The notes under the pieces: generated by a model
Told to the model about the DNA's origin: nothing
Databases searched by the model: none
Seen by the model: only the letters and a program-made list of their open reading frames with translations
DNA from: Tretioscincus oriximinensis
Lineage: Eukaryota; Chordata; Lepidosauria; Squamata; Gymnophthalmidae
Direction: 5' to 3'
Length of the DNA stretch: 64,000 bases
Assembly (NCBI GenBank): GCA_022410635.1
Contig: JAJVDF010000232.1
Span: 757,104-821,103, forward strand
Made by a program: the position numbers and the translations under genes
Shown here: one piece after another, positions 33,001 through 41,717 of the stretch
Position numbering within the stretch: position 1 is the stretch's first letter
How the letters are laid out: each line of letters begins with the position of its first letter

Positions 33001-33850
33001 TGGAATCTGCTTCACACTACCGAAGGGGAAAGGAGAAGTCGGTGGCCAAGGATGGCACGGAGAGAGAGTGTCATGGAAGCAAGCAACGTGAACTTGGCCA
33101 GGACACAAGAGCCGTGGACCTGGGGTCTATGGGGCCATGAAGAATCAGGCCCAACCCAAGAACCATTCCNCCAGGGGAAGGGCATCCATAGGTCCTGCAC
33201 ACCCTGCTTGGGATGGAAGATGTCCATGCTTAGTTGCCGTCTTTCCCAAGACTGGAGATCAGGGGGTTGACTGGGGATCCGTCTCCTCTTTTGAGNGCTT
33301 TAATTCCTGGTTCACACACAACCCGACAGTCCCAAAACCTGAGTCACCGAATGGGTTCTCCCTGGGGGCAAGAGGCAGCGCTATCCACCCACCTCCTAGG
33401 GTGGAACAATGGTTATAAAAGACTTTGCTCTGCCTTTGACTTCCTCAACCGTTACCAGTTCTTCCTGCTTTGTTTCTTGATGCAAATTACGCCTTAATGT
33501 TTTCCTTCCGGAAGGAAGAGCNTGCTGTGCCCCCTTGAGGCAACGTTTATCCTGTAATGCCAGCACGTTGAGNCGCTGCAAAAAGGGAAAGGGATGGCCC
33601 TTGGGGGGGAAGGAAAATGGTGCCCTTGTGGCTCCACCTGGCTGATCTTCCCCAGGCATTGCTGCCCCTTAGCTCTATGGGCTGGGGATTCACCACTGGT
33701 CCCCTTGATGCCAGGGCTTCTTGGATTANGTCCTTCTGCAATGGCCCCTCGGCTGCCTCACAGGGAACAGAACCCAACTATAGGGGGCCAGGAGGAGGTC
33801 AGATTTTGCCTCTTCCTTCTTCCCGCGAGTGCCCCAGAATCTGTTTTTAG
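33001..33850. other. intergenic, nothing recognised
   Basis: No exon, RNA gene or repeat family that I recognise. Several isolated Ns. Confidence 0.4.
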
Positions 33851-33854
33851 ACCC

Positions 33855-34060
33855 AGCCTTTCACTGATTCCTTACATCTATTCTCTCTTCCCCACCAGGT
33901 TAATGGTGGTACTCATTTATCTAATTGAAACATAGATTGCAAATCTGCTTTCTTTCGAATAGCGGAGCTGACTGGAGCTGAAGGCCAGTAGAGGGCGCCC
34001 ACCCCTCTCCACATACGACACAGGGCCTCGAAAGCGGATCCCTCCNTCGAAAGTCCGACT
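33855..34060 (-). mobile_element. tRNA-headed SINE, diverged
   Basis: Antisense SINE body ('TCTCTCTTCCCCACCAGGTT', 'CGAATAGCGGAGCTGACTGG', 'CAGGGCCTCGAAAGCGG'). It lacks the TTC tail and most of the tRNA-like head. Confidence 0.6.
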
Positions 34061-34219
34061 CTTGGCAACGGCAATATTCTTGCCTTCTCGAATGAGAAGA
34101 AGATCAGACAGAAGACAACATATCTTTCTTTTAGAAAACTGTGCCATGTATTTTCCAGTCTCTTTCCGGGTCTGTTCAGGTTTGAAAGATGACATTGAAA
34201 ATCATGCACGGGGTGAAAA

Positions 34220-34640
34220 AGGGGGATATTCAAATATAAGAACACAGAGCCTGAGGGGAGCCCTGCTGAGTGGGCCCAGCCTTCTGCCCCACCCAGTGGC
34301 CCACCCATTGCCCCTGGCATCCCAAGCAGAAGGAGGCAAACCCCCCACCTGTTCTCCACTCTTGGAATAGATACCTGCCATCCACATGCTAGTGTACACT
34401 GGCATGTGGATGAGCCACGTGGGGCCTGCCATAGTCTACACTGGCCCATCAATTGCTGCTTGGCATCTCAAGCAGATGAAGGCTGTCCTCCACTCCCTGT
34501 AAATGGCACTTCAGGAATCCTGCCTGTTGCTCCATCCCAGAGGCAGCGTCAAGGGATGCCCCCTAGTAGCTCTGTAAAAGAAAAGCCCCCTGTGCCAGCA
34601 GCCCCATCCAGCAGTGCCCCCCCCTATGTGCCTATGTTCA
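34220..34640 (-). mobile_element. CR1 tail with MITE-like insertion
   Basis: Antisense CR1 tail ('GGGGAGCCCTGCTGAGTGGG', 'CTGTTGCTCCATCCCAGAGG') with 'CCACATGCTAGTGTACACTG' and 'CATAGTCTACACTGGC' in between, the paired motifs of the GGCCCTGTCC fold-back family. Confidence 0.55.
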
Positions 34641-35084
34641 GGCTCCCTGCTTATGCAAACCTTTAGAGCACTGATTCCCCTGCCTTTCTGGGCCTCGGGG
34701 CTGCTCTTTATCCGTTTGCTGATCTGTGAATTAAGGGAGGAAACAAATCTATTCTGGGCAAACAAGCCTCAACGGAAGCTTGGGTTTGCCTCAGCGCCAG
34801 TCTTATCATTTAACTCAGGCCAGCAAGGCACGTCCGTGTGCTGCTGTGCTCAGCTTGCCCGAAGCGAACGAACGCTCACTCACGANGCCAACTAAGTCCA
34901 GAACACGAAGGGCTGTTTCATGAGGCTCCCGGGACCCTCGGAGGCAGAAAGATTCCGCAGGAAAATGGAGGTGTTGATGTGCAATAGGATGAATGCTGAA
35001 TGGAAGGGGCCTGCCTGCGTCTTAACCTCTAAGAGTCAAGTTCAATGGAAAGGAGGAGGCTGGAGGTACAGCAACATGAACACA
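34641..35084. other. intergenic, nothing recognised
   Basis: No recognisable feature. Confidence 0.4.
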
Positions 35085-35890
35085 AAAGAAGGAGGAGAAG
35101 AAGAAGAACTGGGTTTTTATTTCCCGCTTTTCTCACCCATAAGAAGAGCCAGACTGGATCAGGCCACAGCCCACCCAGTCCAGCCTTCTGTCCCACACAG
35201 AGGCCCACCAGAAGCACCTGGGCAGCCTGAGGAGAGGGAAGCAAAATACGCTCCTGTTCATGACTCTCTGCAAGTGGCATTTCAGGAGTCCTGCCTGTGG
35301 CTCCATCCCGGAGGCAACATCCAGGCATCCATCCAGGTACCCATTTATACCCTTGNTGTCCATGAACCTGTCTAGTCCTTCCTTGAAGCTATCCAACCTT
35401 TGAGCTACCACCACNTCTTCAGGAAGTAAATTCCACCAGCCGATGACCCTCTGGGTGAAAAAATACTTTCCTTTGTCTGTTCTCACTCTTCTGCCCATCT
35501 GGTCCTAGTGTTGTGTGATACAGAAAACATTTTTTCTCTATTCCCCCTATCCATACCACACATGATTTTGTACACTTCAATCAGATTACCTCTCAAACGT
35601 TGCCTTTCGAGGCTGAAGAGGCCCAGATGTTGCAACCTGACTTCATAAGGGATTTTGCTCCAGCCCTTGATCATTCTTGTTGCCCTTTTCTGCACCTTCT
35701 CTAGTTCCACAATATCCCTCTTAAAGAGTCCCACCCAAAGGGACTAAAAGCGGCTTACAAGCGTATTTCTTGCCCAAACACTGACACTCTATCTTTTCCA
35801 GGCTGTGGTGGTTCCCATTTATCTAGTTGCAGTCTGTTGCAATTTTTTGCAGTTCTTGCTTTCCAATAGCTGGGAACACACCACACAGCT
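35085..35890 (-). mobile_element. SINE split by a CR1 insertion
   Basis: The antisense SINE starts at its purine tail (GAAGAAGAAGAACTGGGTTT) and breaks off at 'TCTCACCC' (about 35139). An antisense CR1 copy (35142-35724, from 'ATAAGAAGAGCCAGACTGGA' to 'CACAATATCCCTCTT') follows. The SINE then resumes as 'CACCCAAAGGGACTAAAAGC' to 'GCTTTCCAATAGCTGGG'. CACCC at both junctions is the likely target duplication. The CR1 insertion is therefore younger than the SINE. Confidence 0.75.
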
Positions 35891-35961
35891 AATACAAAGC
35901 AAATCACTATATTAATGAATAGTTAATGGAGGCCCCCTTCATTTTCAACGTTAAGCTTTTT

Positions 35962-36970
35962 TAAGAATGTAAGAACTTAAGGGGAGCCCTTCAGAATGGG
36001 GCCGGAGCCCACCAAGTCCAGCATTCTGTCTCACACAGAAACCTACCAATTGCACCTGGAACAGAAGGCAAAACCTTCACCTGTTCTCAATTCCCTGTGA
36101 ATGGCACTTCAGGAGTCCTGCCTGTTGCTCCATCTCAGAGGCAACATCAAAAGATCCATCCTAGTAGCTGTTTATACTCTTGGCTTCCATGAATTTGTCC
36201 AATCCTGTCTTCAAGCTATCCAGNCTGCTGGCTACCACCACTTCCTCTGGAAATCAATTCCAAATGACCCTCTGGGAGAAAAAATACTGACCCTTGCCTG
36301 TCTTCACTCTTCTGCCACTCAATTTCAAGGAAGCCCCCCTGATCCTAATGTTGTGTGATAGAGAAAACATTTTTTTCTCTATTCACCCTATCCATCCCAT
36401 GCATGGTTTTATACACCTCAATTAGGTCTCCTCTCAAACGCTGCCTTTCGAGGCTGAAGAGGCCCAGACGTTGCAGCCTGACTTCGTAAGGGAGGTGCTC
36501 CAGACCCTTGATCATTTTTGATACCCTTTTCTGCACCTTCTCTAATTCCACAATATCCCTCTTGAGATGTGGTGACCAGAACTGAACACAGGACTCCAAA
36601 TGTGGCCTCACCACAGATTTATAAAGAGGCAAAACTACATTTGCTGACTTGTTTTTGATTCCTTTCCTTATGATCCCCAACACTGAAGGGTGAAAAGAAT
36701 GAGGACAGACAAAGGAAAGTATATTTTTCCCCAGAAGGTCATCGGCCAGAAGAGGTGGTGGCAGCTAACAGCCTGGATAGCTTTAAGGCAGGATTAGATA
36801 AGTTTACAGACACTAAGAGTATAAATAACTAGTAGGGATGGAGCAACAGGCAGGACTCCTGAATACCATTGGCAGGGGATGGAGGACATGGGGAGGTTTT
36901 GCCNCCTTCCGCTTGAGAAGCCCAGGGGCAACTGGGGCCCCCATTCAGCAGAGCTCCAGAGAACACATTT
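35962..36970. mobile_element. two CR1 copies, convergent pieces
   Basis: 35962-36683 is an antisense CR1 copy with a 112-codon open remnant of the RT C-terminus (36345-36683). 36688-36970 is a sense tail piece ('GAGGACAGACAAAGGAAAGT', 'GGAGCAACAGGCAGGACTCC'). Confidence 0.8.
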
Positions 36971-37876
36971 GGCCGCCTGTAATTTTGAATTCCAGGGGAG
37001 CCCCAACACATTTCTGCCCATGCCCAGCTTTTGACCCAAGGACCTCGTCTCTTGGCTTGCAGCTAGCAGTGGACTCAAAGGCGTCAACCAGGATTTAAAG
37101 CGGGTAAAACAAGGTTCCAAGTTCTGCAAGTGTAAAATGCTTCTTTTGATTTTGGGATTGGTCAACAAGGTTCCTCAACACCCTGGGCCTGGCAGCTGCG
37201 TCTTTTTTCCGCTCTGTTGCTTTTGTTCGTCCTCACAGGGGCCTAAGGAAGCCCACCCTAAGGAACCCTGTGTTCCTGGACAGCCCCCACCCCCCTTTGA
37301 TTATCTTTTACAAGACGTGACAATAGAATGCCAATACTGGGACTTTTCCAGCCNGAAATCTCACCCCGGAGCACCAAAATGCATGAGAATTCTGGTTTTA
37401 CGCTTATGCATAAGGCACATGCAAAAAAATTGACGTCAGTTCCGGGGACCGGCAGTGGCGTCACATCAAGGTGCCATTCCCAGGAGCAGAGGCAGGAAGT
37501 GACATTATTTGTGGTGTCACTTCCTGCCCTGGGGTGCCCTTTCCGGAAGCAAGNGGTGGAAGCGACATCACAACGATGCCATTTCTGCCCTGGCAGAATT
37601 CTTGGGCATTGGTGTACGAGTGGATAATCTGATAAAACATACGAGATTCTCATGCACCTCCCACCACTGACGCTACGACTTTGTTTTGCCCACTGTGTGC
37701 TATCATATGTAATACCAATTATGCATTAATATAGTGATTTACTTTGTATTTGNGCAAGGGGCAGGGGCCTGAGGACAGGGCCTCCTTCGTAAAGGCCCCA
37801 GGGCTATGGAAAAATTTGCCCTCACTTTCCCCCAAGCATCCTTGTGGCGTACGTCCTGCCTGTAAACAGAAAATAT
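36971..37876. other. intergenic, nothing recognised
   Basis: Contains two similar 'CACTTCCTGCCCTGGGGTGC' / 'CCATTTCTGCCCTGGC' phrases within 37436-37600 that hint at an unclassified short repeat. Otherwise nothing identified. Confidence 0.4.
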
Positions 37877-38334
37877 GTTTCATAAGAACATAAGAGGAGC
37901 TCTGCTGGATGGGCCGGAGCCCACCTAGTCCAGCCTTTTGCCTCACCCAGTGGCCCACCAATGGCCCCTGGGCAGCAGCAGAAGGCAAAATCCTCCCTTG
38001 TTCTCCACACCCTGCAAAAGGCACTTCAGGGGTCCTGCCTGTTGCTCCATCTCGGAGGCAGCATCAAGACATCCTCCCTAGTAGCTGTTTAAACTCTTAG
38101 CTTCCATGAACCTGTCTAATCCTGTCCTAAAACTATCCAGGTTGCTAGCTGCCACCACCTCTTCTGTAAATTCCACAGGCCAATGACCCTCCAGGTGAAA
38201 AAATACTTTTCTTTGTCCGTCCTCACTCTTCTCCCCATCAGCTTCAAGGAAAGCCCCCTGGCCCTAGTGTGGTGCGATAGAGAAAACATTTTCTCTCTAT
38301 TCATCTTTTCCACGTCCCGGAAATGATTTTATAC
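37877..38334 (-). mobile_element. CR1-type LINE fragment
   Basis: Antisense copy from 'TTTCATAAGAACATAAGAGG' to 'GAAATGATTTTATACACTTG'. Confidence 0.82.
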
Positions 38335-38700
38335 ACTTGCTTCTTGTGGGCAGGACTGGGCACAGATTGTCTAAGCAGCTTCCTTCCTCCCAGGGCTCAG
38401 CGCGGTGCAGGCTGGGAGCTGTACTCCGCAGGGCAGGCTGGGCAGAAGAGGCTGCCTGGACTACAATTCCCAACGTGCCCAGCCATCTGCACAACCCTGC
38501 TTCACTTTTTTCACATTTGTGCTGCTGCTCNTGCCAGCTGCGTGAAGCTACTGGGCAGCAAAGCCTTTACAATGAGCACACGCCACTGTGGGGGAGAAAA
38601 AAAGGCATAGAAAAGCAGGCAGAAATGCAACCAAGAACCGTAAAGCAGGAATTCCGCCAGGAAGTAGAGAAACAGGAAGCTGGCAGGTTGTTATGGGATA
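38335..38700. repeat. unclassified repeat with ZNF143-type motif, second copy
   Basis: Shares with 24760-25060 the order CR1 end, 'GCGGTGCAGGCTGGGAGCTG', 'AAAAGCAGGCAGAAATGCA', 'AAGAACC', 'GGAAGCTGG'. In this copy 'ACTACAATTCCCAACGTGC' at about 38460-38478 is a close match to the ZNF143/THAP11 motif ACTACAATTCCCAGMATGC. Confidence 0.55.
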
Positions 38701-39024
38701 TGTCAACCCCACATGTGGTTGTTTATCACACGTAGCTGTGACATCCACACGTCGCTTGTTTATTCCACCATGAAGCTTTGGGTAGCCAGAAGACCCACTG
38801 CGGAATATCCACTTATAGCAGAATAAGTGACGTGCAGATGCCGCCTCAGTACGGGGAATGTGTCAGGACAGANCTTGGCAATTCAGGGCCTTCCATAGCC
38901 TACACTAGCATGTAGAGGGCAGGCTCCTATTCATCCAGATCCATTAATTCACATAACATCAGTGGCATTCAGAAAACTTCAAAGCATCAATATGAAAGGC
39001 CAATAGAAGATAAAAAGCTGTAAA

Positions 39025-39270
39025 ACGTAAGAACATCCGAACATCAGAGGAGCCCTGCTGGATGGGGCTGGAGCCCACCTAGTCCAGCCCCCCAATGGGC
39101 CCCGGGCACCTCAAGGAGAGGAAAACAAGACCCTGCCTGTCCTTGACCACTTCAGGACTCCTGCCTGTTGCTCCATCTCAGAGGCAGCATCAAAACATCC
39201 ATCCTAGTAGCTGTTTATACCCTTGGCTTCCCTGAACTTGTCTAATCCTGTCTTCAAGCTATCCAGGCAA
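39025..39270 (-). mobile_element. CR1-type LINE 3' tail
   Basis: 'ACGTAAGAACATCCGAACAT', 'GGAGCCCTGCTGGATGGGGC' and 'CTAATCCTGTCTTCAAGC': antisense CR1 tail. Confidence 0.8.
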
Positions 39271-39719
39271 CTTACACTTACATCGTGGTGAATTTATTGA
39301 TCAAGATTAATGCTAAAGTCGTGCCACCGAGGAAGACCCTGGTCAAAAGGCGTCTGGCCCCTGGCAAATCCGGAGGGGACCCCTGGACCCCCAGTTTGTG
39401 GAATGTCTAAGTGTTGGACATTCTTTTACTCCTGTCTTTGAAGACGGTTCATATGATTACTATCTTNCTGATATCCTGTTCCACATAGTTGTTACACGTC
39501 TATCTGCGTATTACATCCTTGTACATTTACAGCTGGTTCTGTTTGTGCTATCTATCGGGGGTCCCATCCGGGGCCTGCCATAGCCTACCTGTAGATGGCA
39601 GCCCCCCATTCCCAAGCTGCACATCCCCACATCACTTATTTACTCCACGGGAGTTGGATATTCCACAATAAAGCCCGGTGTGGGGCGGCCTGTTCCAGAA
39701 TATCCCGCTTGCATTGCGG

Positions 39720-40275
39720 AATGTCCAGAGTGGGATAAAGAAGGGGTGGAGTGGCGCGTCTGGCGACTGCGAAATGCAACAATCCAGCGCTCGATGCTGC
39801 AGAGTTAAAGCGCAGCCAAGCCAACGCGCACCTTGGAAACGCCGCCCGGCCGGGCCCCATGCGAAGCCCCCTCCCTGCCTATCCCTTTCTATGCCGCATG
39901 GGGGCGCCAAGGGCTCGGCGGCTTCCTGCCCGCAAGAGCCAAGGGGCAGCACAGCACAGGCGCACCCGGGCTTTCTCCAGCGAATCCCGCACTCCCACGG
40001 GGCACAGGGACACGTGTCCCTCCGCTCGCCTGCAAGTGGACGTACCTCGCCTTGGCTGCGTCCCTGTTTCCCTTGCAGAAGGAAAATCCCCAGGAGGGGC
40101 GGCGGCCTCCGATCCCCTTTCGCATCTGCAAAGGGTGACGCGGCTGCAACTGCTGATGACGAAACAGAACGGAAACCCCCAGTTCCTGTTCCGAGCCTGG
40201 GTGGCCTTGAGTTCCGAAGGGATTTCAGGCCCTGGGCTGCCCCCTCGTGGAAGTTACTGCGAACTGCAAGGGTGT
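39720..40275. promoter_or_regulatory. CpG-rich region, candidate CpG-island promoter
   Basis: The most CpG-dense stretch outside coding sequence (GGCGCGTCTGGCGACTGCG, AACGCGCACC, GCCGCCCGGCCGGGCC, CCTCGCCTTGGCTGCG). It includes a perfect 14-bp palindrome GGGACACGTGTCCC at 40007-40020 with an E-box core CACGTG. It could be the promoter and untranslated first exon of CDPF1 (minus strand), the only nearby gene of the type that usually has a CpG island; PKDREJ is testis-restricted in mammals. Open frames through it look like GC-rich chance frames. Confidence 0.45.
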
Positions 40276-40287
40276 TGAGATGTAGAA

Positions 40288-40345
40288 GAAGGAGAAGGAG
40301 AAGGAGAAGGAGAAGAAGGAGAAGGAGGAGAAGAAGAAGGAGAAG
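40288..40345. repeat. GAA/GGA tract at gap edge
   Basis: AGAAGGAGAAGG-type purine triplets run straight into the N gap. They are the antisense TTC tail of the SINE that resumes after the gap. Confidence 0.9.
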
Positions 40346-40786
40346 NNNNNNNNNNNNNNNNNNNNNNNNNNNNNNNNNNNNNNNNNNNNNNNNNNNNNNN
40401 NNNNNNNNNNNNNNNNNNNNNNNNNNNNNNNNNNNNNNNNNNNNNNNNNNNNNNNNNNNNNNNNNNNNNNNNNNNNNNNNNNNNNNNNNNNNNNNNNNNN
40501 NNNNNNNNNNNNNNNNNNNNNNNNNNNNNNNNNNNNNNNNNNNNNNNNNNNNNNNNNNNNNNNNNNNNNNNNNNNNNNNNNNNNNNNNNNNNNNNNNNNN
40601 NNNNNNNNNNNNNNNNNNNNNNNNNNNNNNNNNNNNNNNNNNNNNNNNNNNNNNNNNNNNNNNNNNNNNNNNNNNNNNNNNNNNNNNNNNNNNNNNNNNN
40701 NNNNNNNNNNNNNNNNNNNNNNNNNNNNNNNNNNNNNNNNNNNNNNNNNNNNNNNNNNNNNNNNNNNNNNNNNNNNNNNNNNNNNN
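40346..40786. other. assembly gap (441 N)
   Basis: 441 consecutive Ns. Left neighbour is a GAA/GGA tract, right neighbour is the SINE body, so the missing sequence is probably more of the triplet tail. The N length may be an estimate. Confidence 0.98.
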
Positions 40787-41083
40787 TGGTTCTTATACCC
40801 CGCTTTTTTCACCTTTCAAGGGACTCAAAGCGGCTTACAAGGATATATTTTGCCCGAAGGCTCACATTCTATCTTCCCCACCAGGCTGTGGTGGTTCCCA
40901 TGTATCTACTTGCAGTCAGTTGCAATTTTCTTGCAATTCATGCATTTGAATAGCTGGGCTGGCTGGAGCTACAGGCTAGTGGAAGGGGCTCACCCCTCCT
41001 CACTTCCAACACAGGGCTTCGAAACCCCATCGCCCAGGTGAGAGATGGATTCCTAAGCAACTGAGCTATCCGTGCCTGCAATC
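40787..41083 (-). mobile_element. tRNA-headed SINE, well preserved
   Basis: On the minus strand the element reads: tRNA-like head with A-box-like GGATAGCTCAGTTGC and B-box-like GGGGTTTCGAAGCCC, a ~170-bp body (CCAGCCCAGCTATTC, GGTGGGGAAGATAGAATG), then a LINE-like 3' end (GTAAGCCGCTTTGAGTCCC, AAGCGGGGTATAAGAACCA) and a TTC tail that runs into the gap. Other copies: 49631, 50165, 62353, 35085, 33855, 63057. Confidence 0.85.
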
Positions 41084-41103
41084 CACACGGAACCTTCTCC
41101 TAG

Positions 41104-41234
41104 GCTGTCCCTTGGAATAGGAGCCCGCCAGCCACATGCTAGTGTAGACTATGGCAGGCCCCGAATGGGGCCTGCCATAGTCTATACTGGCATNTGGATG
41201 GCCAAGCTCTGTCCCGAGGTATGACCCAGAATAC
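41104..41234. mobile_element. fold-back MITE, GGCCCTGTCC family, core
   Basis: Near-palindrome centred at about 41163: 'CCACATGCTAGTGTAGACTA' + 'TGGCAGGCCCC' against 'GGGGCCTGCCA' + 'TAGTCTATACTGGCATNTGG'. The outer terminal repeats have decayed. Confidence 0.7.
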
Positions 41235-41264
41235 ACACCTAAGAGCATAAGATCACCAAGCTTT

Positions 41265-41482
41265 CTGTGGCAGGGCAGGAAAAGGAGCTTGGGGTGCTGG
41301 TGGACAGCGCAATGGAGGGGTCAACAGTGTGCAGCAGCAGCAGCAGCAGCAGCAGCTAAAAAGCAAATTCAACGTTACGAACAATTAGGAAAGGAATCAC
41401 AAACAAGTCAGCATCCTTTTGCCTCCTTATAAATCTGTGGCGAGGCCACGCTTGGAATCCTGTGCACAATTCTGGTCACCCA
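41265..41482 (+). mobile_element. CR1 fragment with CAG expansion
   Basis: Sense CR1 ORF piece. Where the ORF normally encodes CAAAAKKANS, the alanine codons have become a (CAG) run of about eight units (41333-41357). Ends at 'ACAATTCTGGTCACCC'. Confidence 0.8.
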
Positions 41483-41619
41483 AGAAGCTGCCGGTGAAAG
41501 AGGGGACAGGAGGGAGGGATCGGGCAGAGGCGTAGATGGGACCATTACCGAGTTTCATAATAAGTCAAATTATACAATGGAAGGAAACATGAGATCACAT
41601 CTTTTCAATAGCAGTTTGA

Positions 41620-41630
41620 TTTAATTTAAT
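41620..41630 (-). terminator. polyadenylation signal candidate for PKDREJ copy A
   Basis: Two overlapping ATTAAA hexamers on the minus strand (plus TTTAATTTAAT), about 90-100 bases after the stop. No AATAAA on that strand nearby. Confidence 0.5.
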
Positions 41631-41717
41631 CAATAGCTTCTTTCTTTCGCTCTCTTTTTCCTCTCTCTCTCTCTCTTTCTCTCCGATTTTTGTTCCTGCT
41701 ATGTTTTAAAGTTCAAC

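Noticed and set aside
39678..40278. Overlapping frames of 100-175 codons in the CpG-rich block
   Set aside because: GC-rich sequence lacking stops; composition-driven Arg/Pro/Ala peptides, no recognised domain, and the longest one only continues by reading Ns.
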